Program-made: the position numbers and the translations under genes
From: Lantana camara
Lineage: Eukaryota > Streptophyta > Magnoliopsida > Lamiales > Verbenaceae
Assembly: GCA_037501455.1 (NCBI GenBank)
Contig: CM074859.1
Coordinates: 93,761,894 to 93,825,893, forward strand
Direction: 5' to 3'
DNA: 64,000 bases
In this document: positions 45,729 through 55,436 of the stretch, piece by piece
Numbering within the stretch: position 1 is the stretch's first letter
How the letters are laid out: each line of letters begins with the position of its first letter
Notes under the pieces: model-generated
The model's database searches: none
The model's input: the letters and a program-made list of their open reading frames with translations, nothing else
Told to the model about the DNA's origin: nothing

Positions 45729-46333
45729 AGGTAGTTAATAGTAAGAAAAATAAATTTTCTATTAGAATGAAAAAGAAACACGAAGAAAAATAAATTTTCT
45801 ATTAGAATGAAAAAGAAACACGACTCACGAAGAATGATCCTGCAAAAAAAATCCTGATGATTAAAACCGTGAGTATGATCCTGCAATGATTAAAACCTTA
45901 AATACTAATGTGCTTATCACCAAAATTTTAAATTTGAATATTTTTCATAACAAATTTAGTATCACCAAAATTTTAAATTTGAATATTTTCAGTAACAAAC
46001 TTATCTAAAAGCATAAAAATATCTTTGGATAAATTAAGTTGTTTGAATTTAAATTTAAATTTATAACTACAATATCTATACAAAATATTTAATTTTTTAG
46101 ATAAAAGTGATTTATTAGAGAAAATCGCATTAAATTTTATATTAATTCGTGTATTTTGAATTTAAATATTTCTGGTAACAGAATTTGAGAAATAAATGAA
46201 TTTGATTAAGTAGATTTTTAATCAAAAGATAATAAATATTAAATTTAAAATCTATTAAGATATTTAAAATTTTTTGATACTATCCACGTGTATACTTACG
46301 TGGATAGCGGGCTGTGAATTATATATATATAGA
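45729..46333. repeat. AT-rich Helitron right part with repeats
   Basis: GAAGAAAAATAAATTTTCTA with TTAGAATGAAAAAGAAACAC is repeated twice in a row at 45748-45822. Two similar segments with CACCAAAATTTTAAATTTG lie at 45913 and 45963; the same word is near 44276 and 44325. A short inverted repeat CCACGTGTATACTTACGTGG is at 46284-46303, close to the Helitron 5' end. No gene was found. Confidence 0.7.
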
Positions 46334-46707
46334 TTAAAATATATATATAAAGTAGAATTTATAATTTTTTATCATATTTTATAGGAAAAAATATGTATGT
46401 AATATCTATTTTAATTTATATTTATAAATAAAAATTATATTAATTTATAAATTTTCAAATTAGAAAATACAAATCGAATTAATATTACAAATATTAAAGG
46501 GTGTAAACCTCAAGGATATTCATAATTTTAATTTCTCAAATTTCAAACGAGAATCCATATTTTCGATATATCTCAAGATTTGTGGATAATTATCCCTAAT
46601 TTTAAATACTAGGTATCAAAATAAACTCCTTAAAGAGATAAATTATGCGAACTTACCGGCCACAGCCCAAGTGTTACTAGGATTCTAACTAAATATAAAA
46701 TATATCT

Positions 46708-46738
46708 ATCCATATATATATATATATATATATATATG
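46708..46738. repeat. AT repeat upstream of the F-box gene
   Basis: A run of AT dinucleotides ends 29 bp before the F-box start codon. It may contain the TATA region, but no distinct TATA box can be separated from the repeat. The stretch 46606-46707 shows nothing else. Confidence 0.8.
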
Positions 46739-46766
46739 CACTTAAGCAGCGCAGCAAAACCGAAAA

Positions 46767-49700
46767 ATGAATACAAGAGCAAGAACAACGATGGAGGAAG
46801 CCCAGCAAAACAAGAAAATGAAAACCAGAGCAAGAACTACGACAATGGAGGACTTAAACGAGGAAATAATCAACGAAATACTGGTACGATTACCTCTGAA
46901 AAAAGCAGCCCAATGCCGTTCCCTCAACAAAACCTTCCTCAGTCGCATCTCCCACCCAAACTTTGTCCGCCGACACGCCGCTGTGGCATCATCATCTCCT
47001 CCTCTCACAGTCTTCAACCACCGCACAATCTTCACAGCAATCGACCCTCAAACCAACAGTTCCACATTTTCCACAAGAGCAGGAGTTTCCATACAGGCCG
47101 TCTGCAACGGACTCCTCCTCGTCCACTATTTCACAGGTTTCTGCTGCAGGCACTGCGTGTTCAACCCCATCACCGGAGGGATAATTCCGGTCCTCGAAGA
47201 CGCCTTAGTAAGCCACGACGGCGTTGGTTTGGCGGCGCCGGTTGATTCCCACCACTTCAAATTGGTGGCGCTGTGTGCGGCGGCGAAGGGTGATGAGAAC
47301 AGTGATTTGAGATTTGTGGTTGTGGTGCCGGTTGGGGATTCGGCGGTGGTGAAATCTCTTGTGAATATTGCCTGCGGCGGAGGATTTAGGCGTGTGGAGG
47401 ATTATGGCCAGCCGTCGGTGGTCTACTCCCACGGAGCGCTGCACTGGATGGGAGAACGCGGGGAGGCGATGGTGGCGTTTGATGTTGACAAGGAAGAGGC
47501 ACGGATTGTCGATGGGCCTCTTAAGAACACTAATATTCCTCCAGGTATTTAATCGCATAGTTTAAAATGCATGTTACAAGTATGTTTTGAAGAAAAATTG
47601 GAAATCTTTCTTATGGGGTTCGCTGCTCGGCAAGTCCGTTTCTTTTGATCTAACCAACCACCACAACATCAGTCACCATTAGATCAAGACAGAACTTTAA
47701 CGAGTGTATGGTACTTAGCTATTTGATTGACAGTCATTTTTCTCTAAGTTTTATCCAACCAACCACAACAACATCTGTCACCATTAGATCAAGACAGAAC
47801 TCTAATGAGTGTATGGTACTTCACACACTCCCTCCTTTATTTGATAGATAATCATTTTTTTTAAGTTTTATACTTGTCACACAATTAGTATATGTTAGAA
47901 TACATAATTAATATTTAGTATTATTTAGTTTGTAACTATCTTTTGTTCTTATCTAAAATAACTTCCATTGTAAATAGCATCTTAGGAATTATTGAGAATA
48001 TACTAACGAGAATATAGATTATTCAGATTACAGAATAGTTATTTTCTTTCACTCCTTTTCTTCTGCATATTCATGAAATTTCCAACTTGTATCAGAGCGA
48101 AGGCTTTATTTATATAATATTTTTATATATATTCTCCACTGTTGGAGAGGATTAAGGGGATTATATATTCTCTCTTCTGGAGAGAATTATGAGAATTATA
48201 TAATATTTTTATATATATTCTCCACTGTTGGAGAGGGTTAAGGGGATTATAAATTCTCCCTTTTGGAGAGAATTATGAGAATTATTTATTCTCCGCTTTG
48301 GAAAAGATTATGTGATATTATCCATATTGGGGAGGATTATGAGAATATTCCACTTTTTAAAATCAAGTTTTCAGGACTTTGCCGACGAGCGAGACTTTGG
48401 GATTTTGGGGTTTGCAGGACAAACGAGACAGAGTGGATTGGATTTTGTAGAACCAGAAAAGTTTAGAAACTTTAGATTTTGGATTTTGCATGACGAACAA
48501 GGATTTTGCAGAACCAGAAAAATAAGGATACTTTAGGCTCCTTTCCACGATAACTTGTTCAAGTTGAACTTCTTCATTCTTCCAAGTTCCAAGTTCCAAT
48601 TTAGGGGGATTGTTAGAATAAATAATTAATATTTAGTTTTATTCTATTTAATATTTAGTTTTATTTAGTTAATTTGTAACTATTTTTTGTTCTTATCTAG
48701 AATAATAACTTTCATTGTAAATAGTTATATATAGGGACGTAGTTTGTATCTTAGGAACTATTGAGAGAATATACTAAGGAGAATACGTTATTCAGATTAC
48801 AGAAAAGTTATTCTCTTTCACTCATTTTCTTCTGCATATCCGTGGAATTCCAACAAGCACACACTCTCTCATTTATTTGAGATAGTCATTTTCCCTAAGT
48901 TTTATACTATAAGTGTAAATTCACACTCTCTCCCCCACTTCGTTATACCCAATGCTAGTTAGAATTACCCAATTTTCAAAACCATTCGAAAGAAATCATC
49001 TATTTTATAGTAGGGGATAATAACTTTTGTTATTGTCCTTTATGCTTGCAATGTCATTGCAATTAACCCTATCTTTGAAAAGTAATAATATTTACCCCCT
49101 TTAGCAATTTTTGCTATTTTTTTTTTAAATTCCTGCATTAGTACCCTCTATGGAGATGACTGTAGCAGAGAGGGACGACGATAACAGGCAACAATAGGGT
49201 GGTGAGAGCGGTGGCGCGGATGAAAGTGATCGGTAGGTTGGGTGGGTGGAAACAAATGATAATTTTAGGGGGAAAAAAGTATGAAATGATAGTTGGGAAT
49301 CAGTAATGATTCTCATTTACTAATAAAAAAAAAAAAAAACCTTACAAATCACAATTAAAATGATAAGTTTATTGAATTATTTTTTCTGATACATAGCTAA
49401 CAATTTAAATCACATGATATCATGCATTGTATATATACCGTAAATTTAGTCATTTATGATATTTGATAATCTTATATTATGCCAATCTAAGGCCATATAT
49501 GACCAAATTTATCCAGAATAACTCGTCAAATCGATATGTTTACCTGTAATAGGTGTTGGCATTTGGTCCGGCGTTAACACGTGGTTCGGCTCGGCTCGGG
49601 GGTCACTCACTTTCATGTACAATCTCCAACGCGAAATTGTGATCAGCAGTCACGACCGTCAGAGTCGCGAGTGGCGCATACAATACAAGATCGCTAACAT

Positions 49701-50052
49701 GGGCAACCCTTACGAGAACGCCCTGGCGGTATTTTTCGACGGGGAGAGAATGTTTGTCAAACTGCACGACCAAATATACATGAATGATTTGTTGAGAGGG
49801 AGGCAATGGAAGAAGATGGACGATCTTCCTGTTGAAAAAAGGTCACCCGATGGTTTTACTGCATTTGTTCATACTTTGGCTAAAGTCTCTGGTCACTTTT
49901 TTACTGCATTTGTTCCTACTTTTGCTAAAGTCTCTGATCAGGATTGTACTTTGGATCAAGTCCTTGGAAATCCTCATTCTAATTTGGATTTAATATGGGT
50001 CGGGGAGGAGTTCAAAACACTGCAAGACTTCTTCAGGAAATGTTGCACCTGA
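46767..50052 (+). CDS. F-box protein, two exons (46767-47544, 49553-50052)
   Basis: F-box proteins select substrates for SCF ubiquitin ligases through SKP1. The N-terminal F-box reads LNEEIINEILVRLPLKKAAQCRSL at about residues 29-52, followed by FVRRHA. Exon 1 ends at a GT after the first base of a codon. The acceptor TGTAATAG (49552) gives a phase-1 join reading IPPGVGIWSGVNTW, typical of the F-box-associated domain (for example GERMFVKL, WKKM). Joined length is 1278 nt, 425 residues, without stops. The first ATG was used; in-frame ATGs at codons 9, 18 and 27 are possible because RARTT-ME is duplicated. Exon 2 carries a 45-bp in-frame duplication. Long intron and odd tail leave open whether it is expressed. 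Confidence 0.75.
47545..49552 (+). other. 2-kb intron of the F-box gene, with duplications and a TRIM
   Basis: It starts GTATTTAATC and ends CCTGTAATAG. It contains a direct duplication of about 105 bp (47651-47870, with GTCACCATTAGATCAAGACA in both copies) and the TRIM element (47893-48855). A third related flank follows at 48860-48930. The remainder, 48935-49550, is AT-rich, with an A run at 49324-49339, and shows no gene. Confidence 0.7.
47893..48855 (+). mobile_element. TRIM: miniature copia-type LTR element, 963 bp
   Basis: The LTRs are at 47893-48086 and 48611-48855, both starting TGTTAGAATA and ending TTCCAAC(A). Right after the first lies TTGTATCAGAGC (48087-48098), one base from the Met-tRNA site. 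TTAGGGGGAT, a polypurine tract, precedes the second. The internal 524 bp does not code. It contains two 86-bp tandem units (48113-48198, 48199-48284) made of ATTCTCC...GGAGAG inverted words. A clean 5-bp target duplication was not found. Confidence 0.78.
49854..49943 (+). repeat. 45-bp in-frame tandem duplication in F-box exon 2
   Basis: TTTTACTGCATTTGTTC and CTAAAGTCTCTG occur twice, 45 bp apart. They give FTAFVHTLAKVSGH then FTAFVPTFAKVSD, a 15-residue repeat near the C terminus. Confidence 0.88.
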
Positions 50053-50823
50053 TACACATTATGGTAATTGTATATGCACTGGATTTTGGAATTTTACTTT
50101 TAAGTTTTGATGTTTGTCTTTGATTAATGATCGTGGCCAAAAATGGTTAGGGTAGGGACTAGGGTCTCGATGCTTGTAAGTGAAAGGCTGTAAGGGTTGT
50201 GAGCTTGTGTGACTCACAGGGTCATCTTCCTATTAAGATTAAAGTTAGAATTTAAATTTTCTTTCTTATTAAAATAAGAGTGTTATTGACGTTGACTTAA
50301 AAAATGTCCGAAACTTCTTACGTGTGATTCCTCTAACTTGGCGATTTGATTAGATTTTAAGATTCTTACATGTGATTTTTCTAACATGGTGATTTTGATT
50401 AGATTTTAAGATGTGTACGTGTGATTGTCCTTATTTATACACCATAGTTGTCGTAAGAGATTGTAATTTTAAAAAAGTCATGTATTATATTATCATATAA
50501 ATATCATGTCCTTGTTCATAAACCATAAATGACTCAAATAGATTTATGGTTTCTGTAGTACAAAGAAAATATAATTTTCTCTTCTATCTTGAAAAGAAAT
50601 ATATATAATTTTAACACAAAACAAAAACAAATTAGTGTTGTACATGTACAATAAACCTTTGTCAAGTAAAAGAAAAGGGAAAAAATTTAAATCTGAAAGT
50701 ACTTGGCGCTCTAACAATATTTAAAACAAAATAAACAACCAATATTTGCAAATTAATTTTGGTTTTATTCATGTGCTTTTCATAGAACACACCCTCAAAC
50801 ACGCAAGTAGACATTCGCTTTCC
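50053..50823. other. Intergenic, no gene seen
   Basis: Downstream of the F-box gene. It contains two similar words (GATTTTGATTAGATTTTAAGA near 50390 and a copy near 50345) and an AT-rich stretch. No coding, repeat-end or RNA signal was recognised. Confidence 0.6.
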
Positions 50824-50982
50824 CTAAAGATCTTCATCTTCGAGCAACCCGAAAACCACTTTGTAAGGCACTCTATAGGCGCATTTGTCTCCCGCCGCTT
50901 CTACGGGCGCCACTAAAGCGGCCTCGGCTACCGCGAAAAGGGCATATGGGGCAATAGAATTCGTCCAAGTACTTTTCGCCAT
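50824..50982 (-). CDS. Putative 52-residue micro-protein
   Basis: An ATG at 50982 in the context AACAATGG opens 52 codons ending TAG at 50824. The product starts MAKSTWTNSIAPYALFAVAE, has an alanine/valine-rich middle (residues 11-31), one cysteine at 34, and ends VVFGLLEDEDL. The middle could be a short hydrophobic helix; there is no clear signal-peptide cleavage pattern. The CDS is much richer in GC than its flanks. A TATA box lies 95 nt upstream. A relic of its 3' end occurs at 29222. I do not recognise the family, and a chance ORF cannot be excluded. Confidence 0.55.
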   Translation of the reverse strand: MAKSTWTNSIAPYALFAVAEAALVAPVEAAGDKCAYRVPYKVVFGLLEDEDL

Positions 50983-51076
50983 TGTTTTTTGGGTCAATAT
51001 GTATGTGTAGGATAAATTAATGAATGAAAGAATTGCAGAAACGGTTTTAAACTCTAATTACGTCCGTCTGCCAAAG

Positions 51077-51084
51077 TATTTATA
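51077..51084 (-). promoter_or_regulatory. TATA box of the micro-protein gene
   Basis: TATAAATA on the minus strand, in CGTATAAATACTTTGG, 95 nt before the ATG at 50982. This leaves room for a leader of about 60-65 nt. The plus-strand 89-codon frame over 51020-51289 is on the other strand and looks accidental. Confidence 0.55.
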
Positions 51085-51289
51085 CGTTGTTTTTTGCGAA
51101 GTCGCATCTTTTTGCCAGAATAGGTGCAACGATTGGTGTAAGTCGAGTGTGTTTCTTGAATGGGGTGCGACAATTGAAGTTCTCTATTTGTGTGTTGTTG
51201 CCGAGTATTTTGGACTTGGTTTGAATACCTTGCTCTTTATACTATATCATTATTATTATGCAAATAAAAAAAAATATATTATTATTTAA

Positions 51290-51660
51290 ATATATATTGA
51301 AATTAAAACTTTTATATTAATATTTATTTTTTAATAGTTTTTAATATGATTATAAATGAATAAATAGCATAAAATAATATTATATTGGTAAATAATAGTT
51401 AAAATAGATATTAAAGATATGGAGAAAAAGATGAAAAGAACATAAGAGATTTTTTTTTTTAAGTGGGGTGGGAGAAAAAAAATTAGAAAAAAAATAAGAA
51501 ATTTATATGTTAGAATGATGAAAAAATGAATAAATAAAAAGAGAAGAGTTCAAGACAACAAAACAAATATTTAGAACAAATTATATTATTTGTCCCAGAT
51601 GTTAGGTAAAACTATAAAGCTATAGTTTTTACTTGAAAAAAATTAAAAACTTATAATATA
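51290..51660. other. AT-rich spacer, no gene seen
   Basis: Very AT-rich with A and T runs, lying between the micro-protein promoter and the LINE. It probably includes the LINE integration site, but no target duplication could be matched to the sequence after the poly(A) tail. Confidence 0.6.
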
Positions 51661-51668
51661 ATATCTGA

Positions 51669-54600
51669 ATGTTCGTAATCAAGGGTGGATCGTGTGGTTG
51701 GGTTGGTTTATCCGAATCCATTGTCGATTGCCAAAGTAAGCCTCTCCAATGGAACAAGAGCTCCACTTCAAACCCTCAGAACAGAATTGAAAACATCTCT
51801 AAAGAACTTGCCCATATCAGAGAGGGCCCTATTACACGTAAGAGTAAAGAGCTGGAGAGCAAACTTTTATTCAAGTTGGAAAATCTGCATAGATTGCATG
51901 AGACCTATTGGAAGCAGAGAAGTAAGGCCCATTGGCTGCGCGAGGGAGATCGTAACTCCGCCTTTTTCCATCGCAAGGTTACAACTCATTTCAAGACTAA
52001 TTCCATCAGAGGCTTGAGGAACACTCGGGATGAGTGGTGTACTGAACCAGATCAGATCCAGAGTATTATTTCAAATTATTTTCAGGACTTGTTCCAATCA
52101 AATCACCCATTGCGGGAGGAGATCAAGACGGCTTTGGGATCTGTGATGCCTAGGGTGGATGATTCGATGCTTAATGATCTCTCGCGTCCTTTCACGCTCG
52201 AGGAGGTGACCCGGGCTCTCTCCGACATGCACCCTCTTAAGTCTCCTGGACCCGATGGTATGCCCGTTTTCTTTTATCAAAAGTTTTGGCATATTGTTGG
52301 TGATTCTGTAGTGTCCAGTGTTTTAAGTCTTCTGAATAATCAGTACTTCGTTGATTATATTAATTTCATGCATATTGTTCTTATTCCAAAGTGTAACAAA
52401 CCTGAGTTTGTTTCCCAATTTCGTCCTATTAGTCTTTGTAACGTGATTTACAAGATTGCTTCAAAGACGATTGTGAATAGACTTAAACCCCATATGTGTA
52501 AACTCCTCTCCCATTTTCATCAACTTTTGTCCCAGGCAGATTAATTACGGATAATGTGTTGGTTGCTTTCGAAATTAATCACTTTATTAAGAAGAAAGTT
52601 AAGGGCAAAGAGGGTTTCATGGCCATAAAACTTGACATGAGTAAAGCTTATGTTAGAGTCGAGTGGTCGTTTTTGGAGTGTGTGATGATCCGATTTGGTT
52701 TTCCTTTATCCCTAGTTCGTTTGATCATGAAATGTGTGACCTCGGTTTCTTATTCTTTTGCTCTCAATGGTAATCAATTTGGTTATATTATTCCGGAGAG
52801 GGGTATCCGTCACGGAGATCCCCTCTCTCCATATCTCTTCCTCTTTTACGCATAGTTCTTTAGTTGCTTTATTCAGGAGGAGGAAAGGCAGGGCTCGCTG
52901 AAAGTAGTGACCATTTGTAGAGGCCCTCCCCCCCGAATTTCTCACTTATTGTTTGCAGATAACACTTTGGTTTGTTCAGGCCTCTTCTGAGGCGGTCTCT
53001 TACATTAATAGGGTCCTTTCCCCGATATAAGCTGATTTCGGGGCAGGTTGTTAACAAGGATAAGTCGTCGGTGGTTTTCAGTGGTAATGTGGACTCTTTC
53101 CTCAGGTCTAAAATTGTGAGAGATTTGGGTACTAAACAGGTGACTCAACATGATCTCTATCTTGGCCTCCCCTCAGTGGTGGGGCGTTCGAAGTGTGCTA
53201 TTTTTGCTAATTTACGAGATAAGATTTGGAATAAGATTTAGGGCTTTGCTAAGAAGCTTTTGTCTTTGGCCGGGAAAGAGGTGCTTATTAAATCTGTCCT
53301 CCTTGCTATCCCGTCCTATGCTATGGGTTGTTTTCGGCTCTCGGACACCTTTTTGAGGAGTATGGAGTCATTAATTACGAATTTCTTCTAGAATAATAGA
53401 GAGCAGAACAAAATCCATTGGGTGGTCTGGGAAAGACTTTGTATGAGGAAGCGTTTTGGGGGGTCTTAGTCTTCGACATCTCAAATGTTTCAATCAGGCT
53501 ATGTTGGCAAAACAAGCTTGGAGAATTGTTAAACATCCAAAGAGCCTCTTATCCTATGTCCTTAAAGCCCGGTATTTCCCCCACTCGGATTTCTTTGGGG
53601 CTTCTCTTGGTCGTTGTCCATCTTTCACTTGGAGAAGTATTCTTGGCTCTAGGGATCTCATCATAAAAGGCTCCCACTGGAGAATAGGGAACGGTACACT
53701 TTTTGACATTGCTAAGGGTAAGTGGGTCCCGAATCGTTCTTCTTGTAGGCCAATTCTCATTCAGCCGTTGCCCCCACATTTATCTAAAGTCTGCCACTTT
53801 TTCTAGCCTGATTGTAATGAATGGAACATTCAACTCTTAAGAGAATATCTTTCTCCCCCGGACGCGGATGTTGTGGCGTCTATCCCTCTTAGCCACTTGC
53901 AGTGGCTGGATTCATTAGTGTGGAATGCTACCAAACATGGCTTCTTCTCCATGAAATCAGGTTATTTCCTTGCTTTGGATCTTATCTTGAGGGCTCGTAC
54001 ATCGGGATCTTACTGTCATGATGACCCCCCTGGAACTTGATTTGGGATGTTGACATCGCCCCTAAGGTTCAGATGTTTGCTTGGCGAGTTTGCAATTCTG
54101 CGATTCCTGCTGCGTCTATTCTTCATTCCCGTCACTGCCCCTCTGATATTGCGTGCCCTTGGTTTGGTTCCCTCGATGAAGGCATTGAGCATGCTTTCCT
54201 CTCTTGCCCATTTTCCCGTCAGGTTTGGGCTTGCACTTCTATCCGTTGGTTTTCCATTTCTGACTGGAATGGCAATCCCTGTTCTTGGATCCTCTCTACA
54301 CTCCGTGACTTATCCGTTGACGATGCGAGGAAGTTTCTTGCTACTTTATGGGGGCTTTGGTGGTATCGTAACCAAAAATTGATGGAGGGTTCGACTGCAA
54401 GCCCTTTGGATATTGTCTCTTTTGTTGACTCCTTTATTAAGGCCTTTTGCGATGCTAAATCTCCGCTCTTAGTTGGACCCCGAGCTATTTTAACCCCTTC
54501 TTGGATGCCACCGCCACCTGGTTTCATTAAAATTAACGTTGATGGTGCGCGCTTCCCGGATCGTAACGAAAGGTGTTTTGGGGTCGTGACTCGTGATTCA

Positions 54601-54981
54601 CTTGGGGGATGTGTGGGTTGGAATTGTGGTGTTCGCTCTAGGCAACTGGATCCTGAATTCGTGAAAGCTTGGGCTGCTGTAAAAGGTTTGCGTTTGGCCT
54701 TGGATTTTAGTTGGGAGTTTGTCATTTTGGAAGGGGATTGCTTAAACTTAATCTCCAGATTCAAGAGCCCCGCTGCTGATGACTCTTTTGTTGGTAACTT
54801 GGTTTATGATGTTAGATAGCTTAGCTCTTCTTTTGCTTCTTGCTCATTTTGTTTTGTTCGTCGGGAGAGCAATGGTGTTGCCCACTCCTTTGCCAGGCTT
54901 GCGATCTCTTCTAGTGCTAAGTCTTGTCATTTGCCGACTGTTGTAGCTTGCTTGGTTAAATCGGAGGCTGTTGTGTCTTGA
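51669..54981 (+). pseudogene. L1-type LINE ORF2, 5'-truncated
   Basis: Order: linker and RT N-terminal part (QRSKAHWLREGDRNSAFFH, LKSPGPDGMP, FRPISLCNVIYKI), RT core, zf-RVT region and RNase H (INVDGARF, WAAVKGLRLAL, LEGDCLNL). The endonuclease half is absent, so the copy is 5'-truncated as usual for LINEs. A deletion near 52542 removes part of the AAFVPGR-type motif and shifts the frame. FADD reads FADN (52952-52963) and AYDRVEW reads AYVRVEW. More stops lie near 52853, 53239, 53390, 53804 and 54817. Confidence 0.93.
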
Positions 54982-55004
54982 TCGTTTCTGGCATTGTTTA
55001 CCTC

Positions 55005-55022
55005 AAAAAAAAAAAAAAAAAA
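55005..55022 (+). other. Poly(A) tail of the LINE
   Basis: 18 consecutive A follow the ORF2 stop (54979-54981) by 23 bases. This is consistent with target-primed reverse transcription of a polyadenylated RNA. The next 400 bases (55023-55436) are AT-rich with no gene. Confidence 0.85.
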
Positions 55023-55436
55023 GAAAATAATCATTTTAATAAGATAAGTGGGGATATTTGGGAATGTTTTACATATTTATTGCAAATATTAGGAATTCTA
55101 TCATTAATTTTCAAATAATAAGAATAAATTTGTTCACTTATCTTGAAAGATAGTAATAATTTACACGTATATTTAATATGAAAGTTAAATATTGTTCATA
55201 ATTAAATCTTTTTAGGGATATAAGTGGATTTTTATAAAAGTTTTAGTTAGACAAGAGTATTTCAATCGAAATTTGGTTGGTCGGAGAATTGAAATTTTAG
55301 ATAAATTCATCGGAAAATTGACTGAATTTTTAGCGTCCCATTAATTTAAGCCCTTTTTCCAATTTTTGGAACCAAAAAACAAGGGTTTGGTCTCAAATAA
55401 CTAGTGGAGTGATGATGCTTGTGTGTATATCTCAAA

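Larger units (their letters stand above)
30973..46333 (-). mobile_element. Probable Helitron (minus strand), heavily interrupted
   Basis: On the minus strand the 5' end reads A|TCTATATATATATAATTC at 46333. The 3' end reads CATGGGTTTGTAACTAG|T at 30973. The 3' hairpin GCCTGTGCC/GGCATGGG has an 8-bp stem with two mismatches, both explained by G-to-A decay. Insertion between A and T and the CTAG end fit Helitrons. Without its own insertions it is about 2.2 kb and codes for nothing visible. Both halves carry the same AT-rich repeat units, which supports joining the two ends into one element. Confidence 0.55.
30242..46605. mobile_element. Non-autonomous MULE (9-bp TSD TAATTTTAA) hosting the nested insertions
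   Basis: The outer duplications TAATTTTAA are at 30242-30250 and 46597-46605. The element's ends both read GGGATAATTAT inward (30251 and, on the minus strand, 46596). Further similarity follows in CTTGAGATATAACGAAA against CTTGAGATATATCGAAA. Nine-bp duplications and terminal repeats starting with G fit Mutator-like elements. Without later insertions it would be only about 1 kb (30251-30972 plus 46334-46596) and shows no transposase. Confidence 0.75.

Noticed and set aside
30973..46333. Whole 15.4-kb Helitron with captured genes
   Set aside because: The bulk is explained by later insertions with their own target duplications; the Helitron itself is only about 2.2 kb and non-coding.
46736..47558. 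Alternative ORFs of 97-169 codons over the F-box exon on both strands
   Set aside because: The frame starting at 46767 contains the F-box motif and splices in phase; the others are overlaps.
47810..47860. Stowaway-type MITE suggested by CACTCCCTCC
   Set aside because: The word is part of a direct duplication with the preceding 105 bp. No matching inverted end with TA duplication was found.
51020..51289. 89-codon plus-strand ORF with hydrophobic C terminus
   Set aside because: It lies over the promoter of the minus-strand micro-protein gene and runs into AT-rich repeat sequence. It has no recognisable domain.
54219..54764. 181-codon minus-strand ORF
   Set aside because: Shadow of the LINE RNase H region on the plus strand.
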